Part shown: piece after piece, positions 33,350 to 44,673 of the stretch
How the letters are laid out: each line of letters opens with the position of its first letter
Position numbering within the stretch: the stretch's first letter is position 1
Source of the DNA: Aspidapion aeneum
Lineage: Eukaryota; Arthropoda; Insecta; Coleoptera; Brentidae
DNA length: 64,000 nt
NCBI GenBank assembly: GCA_963576565.1
Contig: OY755038.1
Coordinates: forward strand, 206,309,013-206,373,012
Direction of reading: 5' to 3'
Program-made: the position numbers and the translations under genes
The notes under the pieces: generated by a model
What the model was told of the DNA's origin: nothing
Database searches by the model: none
The model's input: the letters and a program-made list of their open reading frames with translations, nothing else

Positions 33350-34222
33350 TCTGCTAGGATAGCGCCATCGCGGAGCTGTTGTCCTGAACTAAAAGTACCG
33401 GGTGTATCGCTAAAAATATTTGGCGGAAAAGCCGATTTGTCATTACTATTCTTTAATTGGTATACTGTGCTGTCTAGGTTTGTGTGTGTGTGTGTGTAAT
33501 TAGAAAAGCATCAAACTTGTCACTTTTTAAAGCTTTTTTGTTATATCACAGCCCCCTTTATATTAAGCCTGATTCTACTTCGAAGGCTGACAGATCTACA
33601 ATTTTGACTTTTTTAAAAGCAAACACAAAGACTGACAAGAAAATAATGGAAATGTCAGCCTTCGACAATGTTGTATTTCAAAGAAGGATCTGGCTTGTTA
33701 ATTTACATCTTTAAAAAACGCAGTAAAAATATTAAATTTGGTAAAGTTGTCTGTGAGAAAAAGAGCATTAGACTTAATTAGAATTAAAATTGATCACTTA
33801 GAATTTGTAAAATAAGTTCACGTGTTTTAATCCATTTGATTTTTTTTTCAGATTCCTAAGCAGTTGAGTTAACGACATCTGTTCCAAATCCAAAAGGTAA
33901 GACTCTTGCTATATATGGCGGTTTAAAAATCTCCGACACCTAATAGATTTGCAAATACACAATAATCGTCATTTAGGGTTCTTCCCTTGAAGGTCATTTT
34001 GCACCTTTTGTAAGGTTTGTAAAGTAAGTAAATTTTGTACACCGATTACGTCGGTTTTTGACATGTAACATCTAACGTTTACCTTTCATTTCCTTGTCGT
34101 TGAGTTTGATAAGTCATCGAAAAAATGGCCTTAGGGTCCTGCTGACCCTCATGTAGTCTTGAAAACGGCATCTGAAATAGATTTTTACTTCTGGTATCAT
34201 GCTGATGCGTTTTATATTTTTA
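33350..34222. other. Intergenic stretch
   Basis: Short (TG)n run at 33,481-33,498 and a 13-bp inverted repeat (TCGAAGGCTGACA at 33,580, TGTCAGCCTTCGA at 33,653). No gene recognised. Confidence 0.35.
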
Positions 34223-34572
34223 TTATACTTTTGTGTAAAGTTTATCAGAGAGTAGATATAAGGACATGTAAATGTCAGAATATTCTATTTTTTTAAATAT
34301 TCTCTGCATGGTTCCTGAGATCCTATATTTGCCATTGCCCGAACGGCTGTTTTTTTGTAAGGTATTTATTCCCACGTCTCTGGAGTTACCCCAAAATACT
34401 AATCCATAGGAGATCATGGATTGTATTAGACCAAAATAAATAAATTTTAGACTGTCTGCCGAAACGGTGTCTTTTATGTTTTTTACCTGCAAGATGGTCT
34501 ATACGCGTAAGTTTTTGGTCAATAAACCACACCCCAGGAATTTTGTTTCGCCTTCATGTTGTAGGGATTTTT
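34223..34572 (-). mobile_element. LINE reverse-transcriptase C-terminal fragment
   Basis: The minus strand reads KFLGVWFIDQKLTRIDHLAG in one frame. After a shift comes LKFIYFGLIQSMISYGLVFW and GNSRDVGINTLQKN, the conserved region after the RT palm in Jockey/CR1-group LINEs. A HINE-like element is inserted directly next to it at 34,574, and I cannot find the rest of the LINE beyond that insertion. Confidence 0.72.
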
Positions 34573-34573
34573 T

Positions 34574-34711
34574 AGCTCACACATATACTCTACTATAGTA
34601 GTGTGAGCTATGGTGATCCTAATTTTTTCGAGAAAAAAAAAGTTGCTCCGATTTCAAAAATTTTTATATATCTTTGCGTTTCAGATGATTTTGAAACTTT
34701 TTTGTTGCGCC

Positions 34712-34753
<42 letters not shown>

Positions 34754-34754
34754 A

Positions 34755-34785
<31 letters not shown>

Positions 34786-35203
34786 AACGACCAACGCGCA
34801 TAACTCAAAAACCGCTTGGCCGATTTTAATGAAATTTGGTACCTAGGCTGGGTTTCGGGCCGAGATGGTCCCATTTGAAAATGAACAAAATCCACCGAAC
34901 CCAAACCAAATAAAAGGGTGGGGGTAGATTTCAAAAATTAGAGTTTATGGGAAAATATGGTGTGTGTGATATCAAACGAAAGGTAATTGAGTCCGGAGTT
35001 TAACAAAATACATTTTCGTTTTTGTTTTTTTTTTAAGGGTGGGGGTAGATTTTAAAAATTTGAGTTTAAGTCAAAACATGGCTTGTGTGGTATCAAACAA
35101 AAGGTAATTTAGTCTGGAGTTGAATAAAATATATTTTAGTTTTTAGTTATATTAGCTCACACGTACACTATAACTATAGTACCTAGTGTGAGCTTAGGGG
35201 CCA
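34574..35203 (+). mobile_element. HINE-like element, copy 5 (complete)
   Basis: 5' palindrome (34,574-34,610), (GTCT)n at 34,712-34,785 with one GTAT interruption, then the AACGACCAACGCGCATAACT core. Two ~118-bp units, the 3' hairpin (35,154-35,193) and a shortened tail GGGGCCATTGAG follow. Structure as in copies 3 and 4. Confidence 0.83.
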
Positions 35204-36530
35204 TTGAGTTGTATAAAGCCCTGAAAGGGCTTTAGAGACGGAAAGACAAGGCATTTTTTATTGACCCTATCGAATTTGTTTTCTAACGGCGGGTATTTCT
35301 TTTACAATAAAAACAGAGATAGACATTATTGAACATGTGAAACGGACAAAGATAGGCTGATTTTGCATGCTAATAATACCCTAGATAATATATGGGTAAG
35401 TACCCGAGTGCGAGATAAATTTTATCTCTTTCACACTGACGGCATAAGTGCGACAGAAAAGCAGCTGGCTACCTTTAATCCACCTGCCGTATTTTAAATG
35501 ATTCTACCTGCTAGTGAATTTATACAGGGAAAACTGATAGACAATGTTGTCTAAGTACGGAAATGATTTTTTTTGAATTTTGTGCGGGAATATTACAAAA
35601 ATAAATCTTAAAACGTTTAAAAACAAGTTTAGAAGTAACTATTTGAGTTCAAACATGGTCCAAAATTGTTTTTTGTGCAAAAGAAGAAAAAAAAATCCAT
35701 AAAAAAACGACATTTCATGGGTAAGTCGTCTTGACGGATAGTTATTGCTAAAACACGAGAAAGTTCAGTAGCGTCGCGATAGATAGTTTTTTCTGCGACC
35801 GTGCGATTTTACCCTCACACATTTTGATTCAGAAAGTGTCACTTCCCCGCACTTTTTTGTGCATTGCATGAAAATTAACAAAAAGTATTTGATTTTCTTA
35901 AAAATGATTTTTTTTTAAACTCTTACATACCGATTTTTATCCAGTTGTTTTTGTTTTTTCGAACCAAACTTTTGACATGTCACGGTCGAGTTTCATACAT
36001 CTTGATGAATTGTTACACACACTGATCTATGTTTTTATAAATTTCGATAAATTTAATGTTTTTTGCGGACTTTACAGTAATTTTAAGTTAAATTTTGGTC
36101 TTTCATCGCGAAAGTATCTATTTATTATTATATGACCACCGCGACCGGTCTACAGGCCGGTATCATATGTATGTCCTTCTAATGTCATTTGACAATCATG
36201 CTGTCTTACTTAATAAGGTCACTTAGTTTAATTAATAAATTTGTCCTACATGATATAAAAGAAGAATAGAAACCAACAAAAAATTTGTGACACTTCGATT
36301 ACCGATTTTCTTTGATTGCGATGGATTAGGGTGACCAGATTACGGTTTATTCGGGTGTCCAGAGTACGGAAAAAAAGATTTTGAAAAATTTCCCAAAAAA
36401 AAATTGAAGAACAAGCACTCACGCGCCACTCAATGTTTATGGTCGCATACATTAATCCTAACTCGATTTCCGACGATTATGGACAATGGTTACCCCCTGG
36501 ACATAAACCTAACAAATTTTACTATATTTA
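35204..36530. other. Intergenic stretch, no gene recognised
   Basis: Contains the second copy of the GAAAGTGTCACTTCC...GCACTT motif (35,833-35,880) and, at 36,329, TAGGGTGACCAGAT, which resembles a single hAT terminus without a visible partner. Confidence 0.3.
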
Positions 36531-36539
36531 TTAACAACT

Positions 36540-37146
36540 AGGTAGGTTAGGTTTGGTTAGGTTAGGTTGGGTTAGGTTGCGTTAGGTTGGGTTAGGTTGC
36601 GTTAGGTTGGGTTAGGTTGGGTTCGGTTGGGTTAGGTTGGGTTAGGTGGGTTAGGTTTTCAGTTTGATTATGTTCGGTTAGGTTCCGCTAGGATTGTTTA
36701 GGTTAGGTTTAGCTATATTCGGTTAGGTTCGGTTTAGTTTAACCAAATCGAACCTAATATAACGGTTCGGTTTGGTTTGGTTTGGTTGGTTCCACTCGGT
36801 TCGGTTCGGTTTGGTTCGGGTGGGTTTGGTTCAGTTTGATTTTGTTTGGTTAGGTTCGGCTAGGTTTAATTTGTTTTGGTTAGGTTCAGCCAGAATCGGT
36901 CTGGTTTGGTTCGGTTCGTTTCGAATCGGTTCGGTTAGGTTCAGTTTTCTTCGGCTAGGTTTGGTTCAGTTTGATTATGTTCGGTTAGGTTCCGCTAGGT
37001 TCAGTTTGTTTCGGTTAGGTTTAGCTACATTCAGTTAGGTACGGTTTAGTTTAACCAAATCGAACCAAACCAAACCGAACCCTTAGATTCGGTTTGATTT
37101 GGTTCATTTCGATACGGATCGGTTCAGTTTGGTTTTATTCGGTTAG
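36540..37146. repeat. Telomere-like G-rich repeats (GGTTAGG and GGTTCGG variants)
   Basis: 36,540-36,655 is a run of GGTTAGGTTGGGTTAGGTTG-type units. TTAGG is the common insect telomere repeat, here with TTGGG and TTGCG variants. It continues to 37,146 as GGTTCGG/GGTTTGG repeats, with a block ending GTTTAACCAAATCGAACC present twice (near 36,735 and 37,048). Not a perfect telomere array, so either an interstitial remnant or an independent minisatellite. Confidence 0.75.
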
Positions 37147-37636
37147 ACCTTATAGATAAATTAAAAAAAAGTAAATAATTATTAATTTTTAGTGTTTTAA
37201 AGAATAAAAATTGATATAATGTTCAATTAAACTAATTTTTAATTGTAAAAATGTAGGAATCATAATTTTCTTGATTTTGTTATGAATTTCATGCTTTTTT
37301 AATAATTGTGCATTTTCATAAAGGGACCAAAAAAACTAACCCGATTTCGATCAGTGACCTTAGTTATTTCAAGTTTTTGTTAACAGCTGATAGAAGTCAG
37401 GGACCGTTTTGTTTCAGTTTGAAATGAGAAAATGCTTCTTTTGTAGCAATTTGTATGGGTTTTAATGGGGTTTTAAGAATTTTTCAATTTCAATTTTTTT
37501 AACAAAATCAACAATTTTCCGCAATTTTTTTTTTAGAAATCACTATAAAATGGTCTAAAATTATCATTTTTCAAAAAACTTCGTAGTTTTAAGAAAGGTG
37601 GTAAAACGTACCAGACCCCTGAAATGTGTTGCAGTC
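37146..37636. other. AT-rich intergenic stretch
   Basis: No gene or repeat recognised. Confidence 0.3.
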
Positions 37637-37638
37637 TA

Positions 37639-38025
37639 GGACAACTGGGCGCCGCCAACTCGGCGCCACCAAGTGGGCGGCAGGTTAACTGGGCGCCGGA
37701 CCAACTGGACGCCGAGCCAACTGGGCGCCGGACTAAAATATTTTTTCTTGATAAAATGTGCAGATGAAAAACAAACTTAAAAAAATTAAAATGGCGGTTC
37801 CAAAATGGCGGGCTTTCTTATTTATGCATCGATATGTATCACACTCGACTTAATAGATGTTGAAATTTTTGTATATATAACATATTTATTTATTTTGTTT
37901 TTTATCTGCACATTTTATCAAAGAAAAAATAGTCCGGCGCTGAGTTGGCCCGGTGCCCATTAGGCCCGGCGTGGCGCCCTGTTGGCGGCGCCGAGTTGGC
38001 CCGGCGCCCAGTTGTCCCATTCCGA
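37639..38025. mobile_element. 387-bp foldback element with GC-rich terminal repeats (complete)
   Basis: Both ends start GGACAACTGGGCGCCG (inverted) and carry several CCAACTCGGCGCC-type direct repeats. Inside each is a GGACTA...AAA.ATT...TTGATAAAATGTGCAGATG block facing its complement. It is the compact, two-ended relative of 10,543-11,835, sharing CAAAATGGCGG in the middle. No target duplication is obvious. Confidence 0.83.
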
Positions 38026-38029
38026 ATTG

Positions 38030-38561
38030 AAATTTTTAGTTCCAAAATTTTATCGGACTCGAGCATAACTTGTAGTCCACCCAAGAAGAGAAGAGTTGAA
38101 GAAGACCCTTGTTCAAAGAAAGAAAATATTTTACCTTGAAGGTACAACATTTGTAAAGTTCTAAGATGAAAACAATAATTTTAATACATCCACTGCACTT
38201 AGCATGCTTAGAAACTCTTTTTACTCTTTTTTTTTTACTGAAGAGAATTTTGAAAACACAGTATACACAAGTAAGTATTCATGAATTATTTATTATTCAA
38301 ACAGAAAATTGTTGATAAAAAAATTCTAATGGAATTCAAAATTTCTATTTTGCGCCGCCACTGCCCTTTTTTATCCAAGACAAGCAAATAGAATATTTTT
38401 GCGATGTTGCATGTGTCCGGACTCACCAAACCGAAATTCTATTTTCATCCCTATCTTGCTCATTAAATTCTTACTTGTATTTGGTCAATTGCGATAAAAG
38501 CTTGATATAATGGCAATTTGGGCCCATGCCGGGTCTACCCGTAGGGTATAGAAGTCAATGT
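38030..38561. other. Intergenic stretch, no gene recognised
   Basis: Only short frames without motifs. Confidence 0.3.
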
Positions 38562-38590
38562 TAGGGGCCCATATATTGGCAGAGTATTTT
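38562..38590 (+). mobile_element. Isolated 3' tip of a HINE-like element
   Basis: AGGGGCCCATATATTGGCAG followed by AGTATTTT is identical to the tail of the complete copies at 22,036 and 23,335, without hairpin or core. Confidence 0.65.
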
Positions 38591-38591
38591 C

Positions 38592-39200
38592 AGTTTTTAG
38601 TAGGAGATTAGAATCAACCGTGGCATTTTTTACTTTAAATTCCATCGCAACAGATTTATCTGTGTTAAGAGTAATACCACTGGCTTGGCACTAGTTATGT
38701 CATCAAAATGTATAGATGATTTTAAAAACCTGATTGATTTTACCGCTGAGCACACCTGTGATTTTGCAAATGCGCCCTTTATTAAAAGTTGTGTGCTTTC
38801 CCACGCAGCCTTTTCATTGCACACTTACATCATATACCTTATCTCACGCACTTGTTATTTTTCGATTAAGTAATTGAAATTGGAAACTCTAGACCTAATA
38901 AACACTTTACCCTAACAACAGTTGGTCAAAGTTAACAGCGATATTCTGGAAAGGACTGCCGGAAATGTTTTAAAGACAAATTCTAACTTGCGGTTTTGTT
39001 TGTTGCTGCATCCTCGCCCAAACTTTAAAATACCGTTGACTCAAAAAGCAATAAGAAACTTTACCCAAGACATATTACGTCGCTGTAAGGTATACGTATA
39101 CAATAACATTTTGCAGATTGTATTCGTTATTTGCTAAGTAGTTGCGGATCCAGGATTTCCGAAGAGTCGGCAGCTAAAAAAATAATATACGAGCGTGTTC
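38592..39200. other. Intergenic stretch, no gene recognised
   Basis: Frames at 38,630-38,824 (minus) and 38,922-39,137 (plus) are protein-like in composition but unrecognised. Confidence 0.3.
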
Positions 39201-39204
39201 TTTT

Positions 39205-39996
39205 AAGTTTTGCATATACAGCTGAAATAAAACAGTAGATAACTTTTAAAGACACTTTATTGTTTCTCGAAGTATTCTTCACGAAAATTAATGCACTTTT
39301 GCATGCGCTCAAACCAGTTGTCAAAGCTGTAATTCCACTCGTTTGTTGGTACTGTAAAAAATTGCATTATTGACGGCATCGACTGCTTCCTGTGGCGACT
39401 GAATTCTTTGACCACGCAGTCCATTCTTAATTAAGCCTTATCAACTATTTCTGCCAAGTTGCAATAATAGTTATTGACGTCAATCGGTTTATGTCGACTT
39501 ATAGGTTGTCCCAAAAAGTTATTGCGAATAATAATTATTAAGTTTCTTTTTAATTATTTGGGAAATATTGGTTTGACTTTATGTTAAGCGCCCTCTGTGA
39601 CAATATGTCGCATGTCGATCTCCCGTGATGAGCATGCGCACAGCATTGATGTTTTCCTGGGTGACAGCCGCTTTTGGTTCGGCTCGGCCTTGGATCTTCG
39701 CTAAGGCTAATCCGCCCACGCTTAAATTCTCCATACCAACGAGAAACTGTCGACTGATGTGGTGCTTCATTACCGAAAACAGAGATCAACTCGGCAAGGC
39801 ATTCTTGTTGATATAATTTCCTTCGAAATTTGTACGAAATTATATCCCGAAAATTTTATCAGTTTAATTCCATTTTTTGACTGATTTGTTAACTTAAAAA
39901 ATTTACTGTAGTAAAGATTGGTTAAGTTTTAGTAACGACATTTGATCAGTGTCGCCCTCTATGTTTCTATATGCAAAATATAAAAGACAGCTCTCG
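39205..39996 (-). mobile_element. Mariner family B, internally deleted copy 1
   Basis: On the minus strand the 5' end region (AGCTGTCTTTTATATTTTGC near 39,995) leads to a transposase N-terminus. This has a helix-turn-helix-like part: VFGNEAPHQSTVSRWYGEFK, then RGRISLSEDPRP and AVTQENINAVRMLITGDRHA at 39,789-39,600. After a deletion the C-terminal end (NHFREEYFEKQ-like region, 39,400-39,240) runs to the 3' end near GCATATACAGCTGAAATAAA at 39,208. Between the parts, 39,503-39,560 holds TTATAGGTTGTCCCAAAAAG, which resembles the tip of yet another mariner. Inactive. Confidence 0.82.
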
Positions 39997-40141
39997 TATT
40001 AGCTGTTTTTATGGTACAGTATCTAAAGTGACTTTACAGCGCGCGATTCGCTAAACAGCGTTTTGAATAAACTTAATAAAGTTAAAAATAAATGATCAAA
40101 TATGCGATCGTACTAACAATCTGGTTAACTACTGATTTAAT

Positions 40142-41279
40142 TGTAATATCTTTTATTATCATTTGATGCCTTTATACTTTTGATAAATAAAACACAATAA
40201 TTTTATAGTACAACATAATGTATTAACAGCCAAGTATAAAGTAAATACATAGGTTATAAAAACCCAACAAAACAACTGATTCGAAGCAATATGCGTTGAG
40301 GAGCATGCGCTATATGCAGTGCCAGAAACACCATCAAAACAGGTGGCAAATACATATTAATTTTATTATATTTATTATTGTGGTGTATGTATTTGCCACC
40401 TGTTTTGATGGTGTTTCTGGCACTGCATATAGCGCATGCTCCTCAAAGCATATTGCTTCGAGTCAGTTGTTTTGTTGGGTTTTTATAACCTATGTATGTT
40501 CTTGTATAGATTGTTGCGTCTCCAAGGTAGCCATTTTATTAGCTGCCAACTGAACCATTGTTTCCAGGCCTACTGAACCATTGTTTCCAGGCCTACTGAC
40601 ACTTTCTTCCATTAACCTATCCATTACAAGTCCCTTTCTAAAATCAAAAATAAATCTCTCTCTAATAGCCGTTGACAATTCGGCCGTTACAAATTCGCAC
40701 CTCACGGCCAACCCTTTTAGACTGGCAGCCCACTGGGAAGCTGTTTCTTCAACTTCTTTTTGTGCTAAAAATATTTGTCTGCAAGCAAATGCACTTTTAT
40801 ACGTCTTGAAATATTTGTCGAACTCTGCCACTTAGTCTTTGTAAATTTTGTCTTCTGGTTTAGCTGTCTTCTATACCGTTGGCAACGAAAAGATTTTCCA
40901 ACCTTGCTCTGAAAATGGACCAGACTCTCGAAATCTTCCGTACAGCGGGTCTGACATTTTGGATTTTTGGAACTTGCCTACTTTATCTTACAACAACTTG
41001 TACTGCGTCTTATATCAATTTTTGGGAACACGTAAATTCAAACACGACTGCGCCACTTGTAATATATTTTATTATTATTTGATGCGTTTATACTTTTGAT
41101 CAATAAAACACAATAATTTTATAGTCCAACATAATGTATTAACAGCCAAGGATAAAGTAAATACATAGGTTATAAAAACCCAACAAAACAACTGACTCGA
41201 AGCAATATATGTTGAGGAGCATGCGCTATATGCAGTGCCAGAAACACCATCAAAAGAGGTGGCAAATACATACACCACA
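40142..41279 (-). mobile_element. Miniature gypsy-like LTR retrotransposon with an inverted LTR piece
   Basis: Direct LTRs lie at 40,142-40,357 (end truncated) and 41,059-41,279 (221 bp, TGTGGT...ATTACA on the minus strand). The 5-bp target duplication TTAAT is at 40,137-40,141 and 41,280-41,284. Just inside the right LTR is TGGCGCAGTCG, a gypsy-type primer binding site. A gag fragment follows (40,831-40,490), and then an inverted copy of the first 119 bp of the LTR (40,379-40,497) facing the left LTR. No pol. Such an element could only move with helper proteins. Confidence 0.88.
40490..40831 (-). pseudogene. Gypsy-type Gag fragment
   Basis: The 113-codon frame reads FDKYFKTYKSAFACRQIFLA, then VEETASQWAASLKGLAVRCE, TAIRERFIFDFRKGLVMDRL and METMVQLA-like VGLETMVQLAANK. 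This pattern (short-repeat spacing W/F...LR.LA..C....L...IR.R...G......L..) is the retrotransposon Gag capsid region. No zinc knuckle or protease follows because the sequence joins the inverted LTR segment. The final residues (QSIQEHT) come from that LTR. Confidence 0.75.
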
Positions 41280-41284
41280 TTAAT

Positions 41285-41665
41285 AATTTAAACAAAGCTC
41301 CAAAAAGCTGAAAAACTGGGTTTTAATACACTTGACAACAAATAACCACATTTATGCTTTATTTTAAAAATTGTCAAACTGATTAAAGAAAAACATGATT
41401 TAGTTGTTCTCTTGAATTTCCTTTTCCGATCTATGCTTTTCTCGAAACTAGTTGTAAGGTATCGCATCACTAATCGGACAAGAGGTTTAACGTTTGAGTA
41501 CAAGATTGAGGTTGGATATCTTAGTTTGTGTTTGAAGATTTGATTAGCAATCAATCTATACAAGCGTAATATATTATGGCCAAGTCTGATGCACACGAAT
41601 AATAATAAAATTCACAGAAACAAGAAAAATATTGATTGAACAAAATATATACTTAAAACAAGGAA
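41285..41665. other. Intergenic stretch, no gene recognised
   Basis: A minus-strand frame (41,596-41,288) is open for 102 codons with no recognisable domain. Confidence 0.3.
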
Positions 41666-41666
41666 A

Positions 41667-42196
41667 TATATCTGCTTTGCTTTGATAGTGGCACAACTAA
41701 AAAAAAATGCGTTTGTGCGTTCAGCGGCGTAGCGTGCCTGAAGGGGCGGGGGGTCGAAAGTTAAAAAGGGCGCCTCAAAAAACTTGCGACCAAAAAAAAA
41801 GGTCATCATGTCTTTAGTTTCCTTTCTTTTGTCGGCGACAGGTTTGCCCTCTCAATCCGTTTCCGGCCGCTTAAGGCACCCATGGGGCGCCAGTACACTC
41901 GGGGCGGGGGGGGGGGGGGTGGGTTGACGAACCCCCCACGCTCCCCCGCGCCCCCCCACGCTACGCTACTGTTTGCGTTTTCTGTTTTCCGTGACCCTTA
42001 TCATTTTCATAAAATATTTTTACCACAAAATTTTCCTTATTGTCTATTTCAAGCAAGGGTAAGTTATTGATTGATTTAATTAAAGCAAAATAAATACATA
42101 TATATATAATATTTGCCTTTGCCATTATGTTTAAAAAGCGGTTCCTGAAAATTATCATTTTGAGTTATGCCACTATCAAAGCAAGGCAGCGATATA
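41667..42196. mobile_element. ~520-bp MITE with CTTTGCTTTGATAGTGG ends
   Basis: TGCTTTGCTTTGATAGTGGC at 41,673 faces its complement (GCCACTATCAAAGCAAGGCA) ending at 42,187. The match extends into ATATC on the outside. The interior includes a CCCCCC/GGGGGG-rich patch at 41,735-41,965. No target duplication fixed. Confidence 0.7.
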
Positions 42197-44350
42197 GAGT
42201 AACTCAATGTGTAGTAGATGTCAGTAATTAAGTCCCTTAATAATAATATTCACATTATCAAATATATACAATTGCAACAAGCATTCAGTACTGGGTCATT
42301 TGATATGAAATTAAACAAAAAAAAATGGAGGTTTGGTATCTCATACCGATTTAATATTTATTTTACAGTCTCTTGTGGTGCCAATGAGATGTTGATGGGT
42401 GCGCCATCTGACAGAAATCCCTCCTATTTTACTAATTGGTCTTGTCAGCTTAACAAAAATTAAGTCAACTAAATTATAGATGCAAATTTGTAACTAGATT
42501 TGTTTTTGTTTAGGTAAAAATAATAATAGTTTGAGCCGTTCTGGCACTGGCTTGTCGACCAATATTATCGCAGTAAACTGCCTTGGGTATGGGGATTTAA
42601 ATTATTGTAGGGCACTACATAAATCTTTATTGGAATCAAACAGCTTGAGTTAGGGTAGGGTGTGAAATTAAAGCTTGCTAAAACTATAGACTAAAGATAA
42701 ATTTAAAGAAAACTAAGTATATCATATCACACAAAAAAGATAAATTATTCTGATGCTGAAAACGAAAAAGGTTGGATTACTTTGGTCACGTAATGAGATG
42801 CTCCAAATACAAGCAAAGCTTCTACACATAAGATAGTTTTTGGTCGTGGCCAAAACGGCCGACTACTAGCGCTATTTGACACTGTTGACATTTGAACGTC
42901 ACATGTCGTTAACGGCTTCCGTGGAACGCCGCAATCTCACGGACGGTTAACATAAGAATTTTGACGTACATAGAACGTGTGCAATTGTGTTTTAACGAGC
43001 TTCTATTAAATTCCGCGCCATATGGCTGGCGCTGGCTGCACAGGTCACTGCAGTGTTAAGCGTGACCCATTTATTTGACATAGGGGGAGATGGGGTAATA
43101 AGAAACAGGGGTAATAGGAAATATGTTTTTGCTACTTTTGCATCTTGTCTTTTGTCATTTAAGATATATCAAAAAAACCATTCCAGATTATATTTTTTTT
43201 TGTCGGAAACATTTTATTTTTAGTTTTAAAACTTAAGTTTGTTGTCAAATGTAAGACTTTCGATGTATTGTTTGAAATTTTTCTTGTCATAAAGAAGTAG
43301 TTCAGAATGGAAATGTTTTGCCTTTTGTGGAATAAAAAAAAACATCTTAATGGGGCAATCAGAAATATATTATTTTTTATTGCAGATTGATTTGAGTACT
43401 TAGTGACTTAGTGAAGTTGCCTTCAAATTTGACTTAAGTGACCTATATAAACCTTTAGAAATGGCAAGTTGCAAAAATATTAAATGACATCTAACGCAAA
43501 TAGTTTACAGTACACCGGTCTATTTTTTAAGTAACTACTAACAGGCAAAATTTTTCTACATAGCTTTATTTGGTCGAGACGTCTAACTTTTTACTCTGCA
43601 AAAATACTTGAAAGTGATTCCTAACAGTTGGATACAGAAATCTACGACAGCTTTTTAAATATTTTAATTTTGCCAATTATTGTTTTTCTCCGCCCAAAGG
43701 TTCATTTGTAATGCCATAGCATGGCTCTTTATCTGCATATAACTAATTAATTACCAAAATCAATATTTGCTCGCTAAATATATTATGTTAATGCATTTAC
43801 ATTTAATCTGCTAGATACGTCCCGCAATTTTAATGCAACGTCAAACTACGCAAAATTTTAGTACAAAAATTGGGGACTTAAGGCACATTCCATAACGTAA
43901 TACGCTAGTTAGAGTAGAACCTCATCAGGGAATTAAAGGAGAATCTAAGAATGATATCGTACGTCATGCTCACTACTGTGAGCCACTGGTCTGCGGTGCT
44001 AATCAAAGCAGGCTAGGCAAAAATTAGCATTATTTTACCACTTACACGCCTACTACACATATTAGAGTACAATTTTACGAAAAAAAAAGTCCCTCAAAAA
44101 CTATATTATATTATCAAATATCAAAATAAAATAAGCTAACAACAAAGATCGAAACCCTTAAAAAATATTTTATAATAATAAAAAACAGATTTCTTTCTAA
44201 AATTTCAAGCACTGATTGCTTTTACTTTCTAAGAATGCCCTGTAGATCAAGAACAACAAAACAGAACAATAGTGAGGCAGCACTTGGTTTCTATAGGTTC
44301 TCGTCGTAGAAAGTAAGGAGCTGCCTATTAAAGTGTGAGTCGTAGAGTTT
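42197..44350. other. Long intergenic stretch, no gene recognised
   Basis: Nothing supported apart from short frames. GGGGGAGATGGGGTAATAAG near 43,084 is unusual in composition but has no partner. Confidence 0.3.
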
Positions 44351-44354
44351 CTGG

Positions 44355-44672
44355 GTGGTATGCCAATGGTTCATAGGTATTGGTATCGAGCTTGAGCCCT
44401 TACTCCAATATTTGGATGATTTTATCTGCGTAAGTTCTGACTTTGAAACCCATTTAAGAGTCATTAACGAAGTACTGACCAGAATGACTAAGGCTGGCTT
44501 AACTTTAAATAGGGTGAATTATATATTATGTCGAAAAGAGATCCGGTTCCTTGGACATTTAGTCAAGAGGTCTGGCATTTTGGTCGACCCAAAAAAGGTG
44601 GAAGCTATCTTAAAGGTTTCCTGCGCCAAAACAGTTTCAGAATTAACCGGGTCATTCTGGACATGTAAGCAC
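44355..44672 (+). mobile_element. Gypsy-type reverse transcriptase fragment
   Basis: The frame contains YLDDFICVSSDFETHLRVIN, the catalytic YLDD box and following helix, then LTLNRVNYILCRKEIRFLGH and LVKRSGILVDPKKVEAI. These are the RT palm and connection of a Ty3/gypsy Pol. Upstream RT blocks and RNase H are missing. Homology stops at about 44,672, where an unrelated LINE fragment begins. Confidence 0.85.
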
Positions 44673-44673
44673 T

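Noticed and set aside
36772..37038. 88-codon frame GLVRVGLVQFDFVWLG
   Set aside because: It translates GGTTCGG-type repeats; no independent evidence for a gene.
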